This document shows positions 33,788 to 42,000 of a stretch of 48,205 nucleotides of DNA, in pieces. The translations under genes and the position numbers were made by a program. This DNA is from Candidatus Thermoplasmatota archaeon (lineage in GTDB: Archaea; Thermoplasmatota; SW-10-69-26; JACQPN01; JAIVGT01). The stretch is from positions 1 to 48,205 of the forward strand of contig DATLFM010000053.1 of NCBI GenBank assembly GCA_035541015.1, in the 5' to 3' direction. Numbering within the stretch: the first letter of the stretch is position 1; each line of letters opens with the position of its first letter. The notes beneath the pieces were generated by a model that was given only the letters and a program-made list of their open reading frames with translations, ran no database searches and was not told the DNA's origin.

Positions 33788-33795
33788 GATAAGGC
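33788..33795. promoter_or_regulatory. Shared TATA-like box for gatDE and the RMD1-family gene
   Basis: The 54-nt gap 33762-33815 has one A/T-richer core, GTGATAAGG, which reads CCTTATCAC on the other strand. It is about 30 nt from ATG 33761 (minus) and about 25 nt from GTG 33816 (plus), so it could position TBP for both directions. It is less symmetric than the element at 2849-2857. Confidence 0.5.
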
Positions 33796-33815
33796 TTGCT
33801 TGCCATCGGCCGAGC

Positions 33816-34916
33816 GTGCGCGGCGAAGTCGTGTGGTACTTCGTGTACGACGCGGGCGGCCGCATCGATCTCGACCGCCTGCCCGACGTGCTGGGCGGCG
33901 AGAAAGGGTTGCCCGCCGTCGAGCTTGCCAAGGCCGCGCCCAAGTACGTGACGCTGCCGCGGCCCGTGCTGCTTTCCTTTCCCGAGCTTCCCATCGTGAC
34001 GACGCTTGGGGCGCCCATGTTCGTGGTCGTCAAGCTCTACGACGTCGGCGCGGTGAGCCTTGCCTTCCGCATGCCCTTCGCGGAGACGGGCCTTGCCGAC
34101 CTTGCCAAGTTCGCGACCGTGCGCGTGATCCACGAGGGCTCCACGGTGACGCTTCCCGAGTTCGCCCGCTCGTTCTTCGAGCGCATCCTCGCCTCGCTGC
34201 AATCCGTGCTCCTGGACCGCTACGAGATCCGAACGGGGCCGGAGGAGTACACGGTATTCTGCGTCAAGGAGCACGAGATCCCCGCCTCGCAGCTCCTGCG
34301 GGATCCGCACCACCGCGCGCGCTTGGCCGCGCTCCTGGCCGACGAACCGCGCGCCGATCGCCTGGCCAAGAACGAGGTGGACGACAACCTGTCGGCCTGG
34401 TTCACGTACTACGAGGACGACCTCGTGGTGCTCGACTGGGACAACGCGTTCGTGTACGATCCGAGCGGGCGCTACGACGACGTGCTGCTCGTGATCGAGC
34501 TTGCCAACGTGCAGCTCCTGGAGCTTCGCGTGTACGACCGATACCTCGACCGCATCCTGGAGAAGGCCTACGACGACCTTGGCCGCTACTTCGAAGGAAG
34601 CCTCCTTGCAACCCCCCGCCCCGTGCTGAAGGACCTCGCCGACTCGCGCGTGGACCTCACGCGCATGATCGACCTCGTCGAGAACATCGGCAAGCTCTTT
34701 GGCGACTACTACCTCGCCAAGATCTACCGCTCGCTCACCGAGCGATTCCACATCCCCAAGTGGCAGACGGTCGTCGAGTCGAAGCTCAACACGCTCAACG
34801 AGCTCTACCTCATGGCAAGCCAGGAGGTTCAGGGCCGCCGAACGATCGCGCTCGAGGCGGCCATCGTGCTCCTCTTCGTCCTCGACCTCATCCTCATCCT
34901 TCTCACGCTGCACTGA
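33816..34916 (+). CDS. RMD1/DUF155-family protein with C-terminal membrane helix
   Basis: A 366-residue member of the RMD1/YagE family (COG1723). The diagnostic part is C-terminal: DLTRMIDLVENIGKLFGDYY (around 285-304), a helix-rich segment with FHIPKWQTVVESKLNTLNEL, then LEAAIVLLFVLDLILILL as a single terminal transmembrane helix (around 345-362). Eukaryotic members are mitochondrial inner-membrane proteins linked to translation or sporulation. In archaea the role is unknown. GTG 33816 is chosen from the TATA spacing, which also means it shares its promoter with gatDE. It is followed 5 nt later by nth. Confidence 0.72.
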   Translation: MRGEVVWYFVYDAGGRIDLDRLPDVLGGEKGLPAVELAKAAPKYVTLPRPVLLSFPELPIVTTLGAPMFVVVKLYDVGAVSLAFRMPFAETGLADLAKFATVRVIHEGSTVTLPEFARSFFERILASLQSVLLDRYEIRTGPEEYTVFCVKEHEIPASQLLRDPHHRARLAALLADEPRADRLAKNEVDDNLSAWFTYYEDDLVVLDWDNAFVYDPSGRYDDVLLVIELANVQLLELRVYDRYLDRILEKAYDDLGRYFEGSLLATPRPVLKDLADSRVDLTRMIDLVENIGKLFGDYYLAKIYRSLTERFHIPKWQTVVESKLNTLNELYLMASQEVQGRRTIALEAAIVLLFVLDLILILLTLH

Positions 34917-34921
34917 TCCGC

Positions 34922-35608
34922 ATGCCCCGAGAAACCAAGGAAACGAAGCGAGCCCGCGCGCGGCGCATCGTCCGCGCGCTGCGCGCGCTCTACCCCGACT
35001 CGCGCTGCTCGCTCGACTTCCGAAACCCCTTCGAGCTCGTGATCGCCGTCATCCTCTCGGCGCAGTGCACGGACGCGACCGTGAACAAGGTCACCCCGGG
35101 CCTGTTCGCGCGCTGGCCCACGCCCCAGGCGCTCGCCGACGCTCCGCAGGCGGAGGTCGAGCGGGTCGTCCGCCCCACCGGGTACTACTCGGCCAAGGCG
35201 CGCAACATCCGCGGGGCCGCCGCCATGATCGCGGAGCGCCACGGCGGACGCGTGCCGGAGACGATGGAGGAGCTCGTCGAGCTTCCGGGCGTGGGGCGCA
35301 AGACGGCCAACGTCGTGCTCTGGAACGCGCACGGCAAGAACGAGGGAATCGCCGTCGACACGCACGTGCTGCGCATCGCCAAGCGGCTCGCGCTTGCCAC
35401 CACGGAGCGGCCCGAGAAGACCGAACGCGAGCTTGCGGACCTCGTGCCCCGGAACGAATGGGGGCACCTCACGCACCTCCTGATCGACCACGGCCGCGCC
35501 GTCTGCGTTGCGCGCTCACCGCGGTGCGAGTCGTGCCGGATCGCGGCCCTCTGCCCGACGGGGCCCCGCGTCTTGGCCGCCCGCGCGGCGGCGCGGACGC
35601 GCAGCTAG
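34922..35608 (+). CDS. nth: Endonuclease III (DNA glycosylase/AP lyase)
   Basis: A 228-residue HhH-GPD glycosylase. The N-terminal VIAVILSAQCTDATVNK, the helix-hairpin-helix LPGVGRKTANVVL with the catalytic Lys, and VDTHVLRIAKRL with the catalytic Asp are all present. The [4Fe-4S] cluster loop C-x6-C-x2-C-x5-C (CVARSPRCESCRIAALC) follows. It removes oxidised pyrimidines and cleaves at abasic sites in base-excision repair. ATG 34922 lies 5 nt after the preceding gene, so they are probably co-transcribed. It ends convergently to the subtilase, with a 16-bp palindrome in the gap. Confidence 0.94.
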   Translation: MPRETKETKRARARRIVRALRALYPDSRCSLDFRNPFELVIAVILSAQCTDATVNKVTPGLFARWPTPQALADAPQAEVERVVRPTGYYSAKARNIRGAAAMIAERHGGRVPETMEELVELPGVGRKTANVVLWNAHGKNEGIAVDTHVLRIAKRLALATTERPEKTERELADLVPRNEWGHLTHLLIDHGRAVCVARSPRCESCRIAALCPTGPRVLAARAAARTRS

Positions 35609-35705
35609 AGGAGTGGGATACCGCCGGTCCAATTGGGAGAGTGGCGGGAAAGTGAGGGCCGGCGGGATGGTCCCCCGGAGGCTCCAAAGGACGTAAACCG
35701 ATCCC

Positions 35706-35721
35706 TGTCACCGCGGTGACA
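35706..35721. repeat. Perfect 16-bp palindrome TGTCACCGCGGTGACA between convergent genes
   Basis: It lies 1 nt from the stop codon of the subtilase and 97 nt past nth. Flanking CCC and GGG extend a possible hairpin (CCCTG ... CAGGG with a short CAAT asymmetry). Position suggests a bidirectional transcription terminator or RNA 3' end stabiliser. A dimeric-regulator operator is also possible, but there is no promoter nearby. The rest of 35609-35722 shows nothing coding. Confidence 0.45.
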
Positions 35722-35722
35722 A

Positions 35723-37096
35723 TCAGGGCCACAGCGCCTGGCGGATGGACTGGAGGAGGTTCATGTGGCTCTCCGCCTGCGAGGGCTTCGAGGGGTACTG
35801 GCCCGAGAAGAGGCTCTCGACGATGGCGGGCGCCTGCTCGCCCGTGACGTAGCCCCAGCCCATCTGCAGCCAGGGCGCCAGCGGGTTGATCGGGACGCCC
35901 GCGTGCGTCGCGCTGCCGCTTGGGTGCGTCGCAAGCGGGCTGTAGTCCGTCGTGGTCCAATAGACCGCGTTGCGGTGGAGCGCGTTGCGGAAGTCCTCGT
36001 TCGTGAAGGACGCGTCCTCGCCCGCGACGAGCTTGCCCTCGACGATGCCGCCCACGTGCCCCACGCGCTCGCGCGCCTCGAGGATCGCGCGAGCAAAGGT
36101 GCCCGCGACCGTCGGGCAGGCAAAGCTCGTGCCGCCGATGGCGCGCATCTCCGTCGGGTGGTTGTGGCGCGGAGCCATGACGGTGAAGTTGGAGACGACC
36201 TCGGCGCCCTTGGCCGCGATCCACGCCTCGCCGCGGCGGTACGGGTCTGCGCCGCCTGCGGCCACGACCCACGGCGGTCCGTCGCGCGAGTCCGTCCAAT
36301 GCGGCGTCGGATCGTTGCCGGCGCTGTTCACGACGATCTTGCCCGCGGCGTGCGCCTCGCGCGTGATGCGCGCCGACTCGTCGGCGAGCAATCCTGCGCG
36401 TTCGGCCGGATAGGACCACGCGCAGTTGGCAAGGCAGCCCCACGACACACTGATCACGTCGATCCACGGCTGCGCGGCGGCCCACGCGACCGCGCGGTCG
36501 AGGTTTCCGCCGTCGGTCTGGACCATGACGACGATGGCTTGCGGAAGCTCGTGGGCGACCGTGCCGGCCGTGGCGGTGCCGTGGCCGTTGTAGTCGGCGG
36601 CGGTGACGTCGTCGAGCATGCTGTAGAAGAGGAGGTTCGTTCCGGCGAAGCGATACAGGCGCTCGGGCTCGAGAATGTCGGCGAGCCAGTCGCCCTCGGC
36701 CATTTCCGCGATGGGACGGATCGGGACGTACCGGGCCGCCTGGCCCGTGACCGCGTCCACGGCGCGAAGCGGAAGCGCGCCGGGGGCCAGAAGCTCGGGC
36801 CGCGCGAAGAACTCGTGGAACGGGTTCACGCCCGTGTCCACGACGGCCACGACCACCCGCGGAGTCTCGGCGGCGGGGTCGTCCAGGATCTCCGGCTGCG
36901 CCGCTTCGGCGTCGCCTTGCGCGAGGAAGGCGTCCCAGGCGGCGACCGCCTGCTCGGCCGTGGGAAGCGCGGTTCCGGCGCTCGTCTCGATGGGAGCGCT
37001 CTGCTCGACGCCGCCGATGCAGCCGGCAAGCGCGAGCGCGGGAATCGCGATGAGCCAACCGGCCATGCGCGCGAAACGACCCGATCTTTGGGACAT
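35723..37096 (-). CDS. Subtilisin-like serine protease, predicted lipoprotein
   Basis: A 457-residue S8 peptidase. After a signal peptide with lipobox ALAGC (Cys26), a short propeptide-like region precedes the catalytic domain: Asp87 in VVAVVDTGVN, His172 in YNGHGTATAG and Ser324 in GGTSFACP, with oxyanion-hole Asn in VNSAGND. The complete triad indicates an active enzyme acting outside the membrane while lipid-anchored. It has several extra cysteines (SWGCLANCAWS) that may be disulfide-linked. ATG 37096 is chosen to place the signal peptide first. A minus-strand TATA-like CTTTTAAC (37128-37135) precedes it. Substrate unknown, probably general extracellular proteolysis or surface-protein maturation. 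Confidence 0.88.
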   Translation of the reverse strand: MSQRSGRFARMAGWLIAIPALALAGCIGGVEQSAPIETSAGTALPTAEQAVAAWDAFLAQGDAEAAQPEILDDPAAETPRVVVAVVDTGVNPFHEFFARPELLAPGALPLRAVDAVTGQAARYVPIRPIAEMAEGDWLADILEPERLYRFAGTNLLFYSMLDDVTAADYNGHGTATAGTVAHELPQAIVVMVQTDGGNLDRAVAWAAAQPWIDVISVSWGCLANCAWSYPAERAGLLADESARITREAHAAGKIVVNSAGNDPTPHWTDSRDGPPWVVAAGGADPYRRGEAWIAAKGAEVVSNFTVMAPRHNHPTEMRAIGGTSFACPTVAGTFARAILEARERVGHVGGIVEGKLVAGEDASFTNEDFRNALHRNAVYWTTTDYSPLATHPSGSATHAGVPINPLAPWLQMGWGYVTGEQAPAIVESLFSGQYPSKPSQAESHMNLLQSIRQALWP

Positions 37097-37161
37097 TAGG
37101 GATCGTGCGTCCGTTCGCCGGCCGGCGTTAAAAGCTTTGTTGGACTTGCAGCCCCCGCCTT

Positions 37162-38766
37162 TCAAAGGTCCTTGACCATGTAGGGGCCCTCGCGCCGGTA
37201 TCCGAGCTTGGCATAGTACAACCGTACCCCAACCCCGCTTGTCACGGCCACGCGCCGGTGCCCGCGCTTCCGCGCCAAGGCCTCCGCCTCCTCCATGAGC
37301 GCGCGGCCAAGCCCACGATGCTGCAAGGCCCCCGACGAGGAAGCTTCCGTGCCGATGGGCACCTCCTGCCCCACGACCCGAAGCTCGCGCACGATGGCCG
37401 CCCCGCGCACCTCCTCGCGATGCGCCTGGCCGGAGGGCTCGCGCACTCGCACGAAGGCCGCCAGCACGTCGCGCTTTGGATCCTCCATCGAGAGGAAATG
37501 CTCCGTGCCGCGCGAGCTCTCATACGCGAGCCGGAGCAACTCCAAGCGCTCCGCCATCACGCCCTCGCGAGCGCGCAGGCCCGCCTCGCGGCAGCGGATG
37601 CAGCGGCACCGGCCGCCCGCGCGGGAAAGCTCGGCGGCCACCATCTGGCGCAGGTTCGTGTGCGTGACGCCGTCGGCGATCATGGGCGTCGGGATGTCGC
37701 GGTCCACGCGCATGACGCGGACCCACGGCGGAACGAACGTCTTCACGCGCGCAAGAAGCCGCGCCGTCTCCTCCTCGCGCATGGGCACGAAATCGCCGCG
37801 CTTCCACAGCGCGTGGAGCGGCGTGCCGGGCACGACGAGCGTCGGGTAGATCTTGAGCATGTCCGGCCGCAGCGCCGGATCGTCGAAGAGGCGCCGGAAC
37901 GATTCGAGGTCCTTCTCGGCCGTCGAGCCCGGCAGCCCCGGCATCATGTGGTAGCACAGCTTGAGGCCCGCGTCCTTCACGACGCGCGAGGCTTCGATCG
38001 TCTCGGCCATGCCGTGGCCGCGGTTCGCGCGCGCCAGAAGCTCGTCGTGCGTCGTCTGCACGCCAAGCTCGATGCGCGTTGCGCCTAGCTCCAGGCACCG
38101 GTCGACGTGCGGGGCCAGGCACCAATCGGGCTTCGTCTCGATCGTGAGGCCGATGCAGCGCGCGGCGGCCGATTCGTTGGCCGCGTGGGCCAACGCGAGG
38201 TCGCCCGCGTTGCGATGAACATTCATCGCAGCCGGGTGGTCGTTCATGGCGGCAAAGCAGCCTTCGACGAACCCCCGCTGGTACTGCCAGTCGAGCGCCG
38301 GGAACGTGCCGCCTTGGACGATGAGCTCGATCTTGTCGACCGGGTGCCCGTTTGCTTCGAGCGCGCGAAGGCGTCCGGCCACTTGCCCGTACGCGTCGAA
38401 GCCGTGGCGGGCGGCCCGCAGCGCGGCGGGCTCGCGGCCCGTGTACGCCTTCGCCGTTCCCCAGGCCTCGCCGCCCGGACAGAAGACGCACGTGCCGTGC
38501 GGGCAGTCGGCCGGCGCCGTCTGGACGGTGACGATGGCGACGCCCGAGAGGCTGCGCGTGGGCTTCACGCGAAGGTGAGGAAGGAGCCGCTGGCGCTCGT
38601 CCTCGTCGCGCGCGTGGGCGAGGATCTCCCCGTCGGAGGGGATGCCCGCGAGGCCAAGCGTGCCGGCGAGGTGAACCTTGAGCTTGTGGATCTCGCGCTT
38701 TCCGCGGACCTTGTCGGCGAGGATCGCTTCGATGACCTCGCGCGCAAGCGCCTGCACGCGCGGCAA
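37162..38766 (-). CDS. elp3: Archaeal Elp3: tRNA uridine(34) acetyltransferase (radical SAM + GNAT)
   Basis: A 534-residue Elp3. It has the radical-SAM cluster Cys88, Cys93 and Cys96 (CPHGTCVFCPGG), QGGTFPALDWQYQ, TIETKPDW and a C-terminal GNAT domain (QHRGLGRALMEEAEALAR near 470, YYAKLGYRREGPYMVKDL at the end, the last being an Elp3 hallmark). It makes cm5U-type modifications on wobble uridine of certain tRNAs using acetyl-CoA and SAM. The most upstream start is TTG 38766. A GTG a few codons later is the alternative. It lies 65 nt upstream of the subtilase on the same strand, and divergent from aglB. Confidence 0.95.
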   Translation of the reverse strand: MPRVQALAREVIEAILADKVRGKREIHKLKVHLAGTLGLAGIPSDGEILAHARDEDERQRLLPHLRVKPTRSLSGVAIVTVQTAPADCPHGTCVFCPGGEAWGTAKAYTGREPAALRAARHGFDAYGQVAGRLRALEANGHPVDKIELIVQGGTFPALDWQYQRGFVEGCFAAMNDHPAAMNVHRNAGDLALAHAANESAAARCIGLTIETKPDWCLAPHVDRCLELGATRIELGVQTTHDELLARANRGHGMAETIEASRVVKDAGLKLCYHMMPGLPGSTAEKDLESFRRLFDDPALRPDMLKIYPTLVVPGTPLHALWKRGDFVPMREEETARLLARVKTFVPPWVRVMRVDRDIPTPMIADGVTHTNLRQMVAAELSRAGGRCRCIRCREAGLRAREGVMAERLELLRLAYESSRGTEHFLSMEDPKRDVLAAFVRVREPSGQAHREEVRGAAIVRELRVVGQEVPIGTEASSSGALQHRGLGRALMEEAEALARKRGHRRVAVTSGVGVRLYYAKLGYRREGPYMVKDL

Positions 38767-39023
38767 GCCGCGGGGCCGCGAAAAGGGTTTGCGGTGGGGG
38801 CAGCGGGGGTCAGGTCGGTCGGACGGCCGGGGATCGGATCATCGTTTTCCCCGCCATGGACCCGACGGGCTTGCGCAGCTTTCCGTACTTGCGTCGCGGC
38901 AATGGCTTCCCCGTTCCCGCGGACGGATACGCGGGCGCAAAAGCGTGCCGCTTCGATTCCCCACTCTAAAAAGGTTAAATACGGGCATCCGAATCCCCGC
39001 CAGACTCCCAAGGGTGGACCTCG
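38767..39023. promoter_or_regulatory. Divergent promoter region of elp3 and aglB
   Basis: In this 257-nt space no coding frame looks real. For aglB, a purine-rich BRE-like AAAAAGG (38968-38974) followed by TTAAATAC (38975-38982) predicts transcription starting near 39006. This leaves an 18-nt leader containing GGGTGGA as a possible ribosome binding site before ATG 39024. For elp3 I see only a weak minus-strand CCCTTTTCG near 38783. The middle 100 nt hold nothing I can identify. Confidence 0.5.
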
Positions 39024-42000
39024 ATGGCTTCCTTTGCCCGCTCCAACCGTTCCCTGGCGTGGATCGCCGCCGTCGCGGGCGTCGTCCTCCTGGCGTTCTT
39101 CGTTCGCACGTACTTCTCGGTCGACGCGGCCGCCGCCGGCAACGAGTTCCGGATGTCGGAAAGCGACGCGTACTTCATGAAGCACACCGTCGACCGGATC
39201 CAGGGCGAAGGCTTCCGCCACCCCACCTTCGAGCCGCTTCTCAACTATCCGATCGGCAGCGTCAATCCGAACCCCCCGCTCTGGACATGGTGGATCGCCA
39301 CGTGGGGCGCAACCTTGGCCCCGTTGTTCCCGGGCGAAGCCGTCGGCGTGTGCGCCGGCGCGGCCGACGCCAAGCTCTGCGAGAGCACGTGGTGGGTCGC
39401 GCTTCTGTCGCCGGCGCTCTTTGGCGCGGGCATCGTGCTCCTCATCTACCTCATCGGCGCCGCCGTCTTCGACCGGCGCGTCGGATTGTTCGCCGCCTTC
39501 TTCCTGGCGACGTCCACGGGCTCCATCGGCCGCAGCGTGCTCGGCTTTGCCGACCACGACGCGATCGCCCTCTTCTTCATCGTCGCGGCGCTGTACTTCT
39601 TCGTCCTCACGCTGCGCGCGCTGCGCGAGGCGGGCGAATCCGAGCGCCCGGACGGCTTCGTCGCGTCCATCGCGCACGCCATCCGCACGAATTCGCACGC
39701 GCTTGCGCTTGCCGGCCTTGCCGGCGCGGCCATCGGCGCGACGGCGCTCGTCTGGAAGGGACAGCCCTACATCGTGGGCATCCTCGTCGTCTTCGGCGTG
39801 CTGCAGCTCCTGCTCAACCACTGGCGCAACCGGGACGCCTCGGCGCTGTGGATCGTCACGCTCGTTGCGCTCGTCGTGGGCATGGCGATCCCGACGCCCA
39901 CGTACCTTGCCATCGGCGAGGGCTTCCTTGGGAACATCAGCGCCGGGTTCTACCTCACGGCCATCTTCGCGCTCGTGGGCGGCCTGTTCGTCGCCGCGCG
40001 CGACTACCCGTTCGTCCTCGTCTTCCCGGCGTTTGTGGCCTCCGGCGTGCTCGCCGTGGCGGCGATCGTGATGTTCGCCCCCTCGATCGCGCACGTTCTC
40101 TTCGACCCCATCTTCTACTTCAAGAGCGGCGCGCTCTACCAGACGATCGCCGAGGCGCAGGCGGCGGACTTCAACTTCCTCGTGTTCAACACGGGCGTGG
40201 TCGCAAGCTTCCTTGCCCTCGTTGCGATCCCGTGGATCCTGTACCGGCACTGGCGGAGCCTCTCGGGTCCCGTGCTGCTTGTCCTCGCCTGGTCCGGGAT
40301 TGCCATCTGGATGGCCTACACGACCGTCCGCTTCACGTTCAACGCGACGCCGGCGTTTGCCCTTCTTGGCGGCTGGGCGACGGCGGCGCTCGTGGGGATG
40401 CTGCGCTACGAGCAGATCAGCAAGACGATGTCGGGCCTGCGCGGCGACTTCGTCTACAACCTCAAGCGCTCGGTGCAGTTCCGTCACGTGATGGGCGCCA
40501 TCGTGCTCACCTTCGGCCTCATCCTGCCCAACGTCTGGCTCGCCGTGGACGCGGGCATGGCGCCGGAGACGGCCAACAAGCTTGCGCGCGCGGAGGCGGA
40601 GGCCTCCGGCAAGGGCATTCAGGACACGTTTGTGGCCAAGCGCTTTGGCGCGTTTGGCCAGAGCCTCATCCCGCCCTATTGGCACTCCTTGAACACGTGG
40701 CTTGCCCAGCAGGATCCGCATCTTGCCCCGCACGAGCGTCCCGCCTACCTTTCGTGGTGGGACTATGGTCACTGGGCCGCCTCGATCGGCAAGCACCCCG
40801 CCGTGGCGGACAACTTCCAGAACGGCGTGTTCTTCTCGGGCAACTTCATCACGTCGCAGGACGAGACGCACGCGGTGCAGCTGCTCTCCGCCCGCCTCAT
40901 GGAGCTTGCCGACAGCGCCCGGCACCCGGCCACGCGCGCCGACTTCGAGCGGCTTCTTGTCGCAGCCGGCGTCCCCGCGGCCGACGCGCCCCGGGTGTAC
41001 GACGACCTCCGCGCGCTCAAGCCCGTGCCCGAGCTTCCCAAGGACAGGGCCCTGGCGTTCCTGCTTGCCGCCGAGGCGCTCACGGGCAAGAGCATCCGGT
41101 ACTTCGCCGTGGACGCCCGCATGTTCCCGTTCGACGTCCCGGACTGCAACCCGCAGAGCTCCGGGTACTCGCCGACGATCGACCACGGCAGCATCTTCTA
41201 CGCGCCGGTCATCCTGTCGGAGCACGCTCCCGACGACTACGTCGGCCGCGTGGTGACGTACCGCGAGACGGCCCCCACGAGCCAGGGCCGCACGATCACC
41301 GTCCCCGCCGAGGAGTGGCAGCGCCTCCAGCAGGACGTCCGCAACTTCGGAAGCATCGAGTTCGTGTGCGAGAAGTTCCGTTTCAAGGCGCCCTACTACA
41401 ACAGCATGTTCCACCGGGCGTGGGTCGGAACCCCCGTCACGGCAAGCGCCCTTGGGGACTCTCCTCTGCGCAAGGTCCCCACGACCTTCCCGCAGGAGAC
41501 CCGCGAGATCGAGGGCTTCGCGCTCCTCGAATCGTCCCTCTTCGTGCTGCCGGGCTACGGCCTCGAGCACTTCCGCGTGGTGTTCGCCAACGACGGCGCC
41601 CGCGTGCTCCGCTTCTACCAGGGCGCCGAGCTCTCGGGCCGCGTGCAGTCGGGCGGCGCCCCCATGCAGGGCGTCCACGTCGTCGCCTTCGACGACGCGG
41701 GAGCCGACCTGTGGCCGCTCCTGGGCAACCTCGGCATCGCGTCCTACCGCCCCGACTTCGCGCGCGTGGCGGCGCTCGAAATCGTTTCGGGCGAGCTTCC
41801 GGCCTCGGTTCGGGCCGACCTTGCCCGGATCCTTGGCGTGGAAGAGGCCGACCTCGAGCAGGCTCTCGCGCGCAACAAGGGCCGCCTCACCGAGCAGGTG
41901 TTCGACGACGCCGGGCGCATTCGCGCCTCCGACGCCCGCAACAACTTGACGAAGATCTCCGAGCACCTCGCGCGCCTGGACGCGGGCTCCGAGGCGTTCC

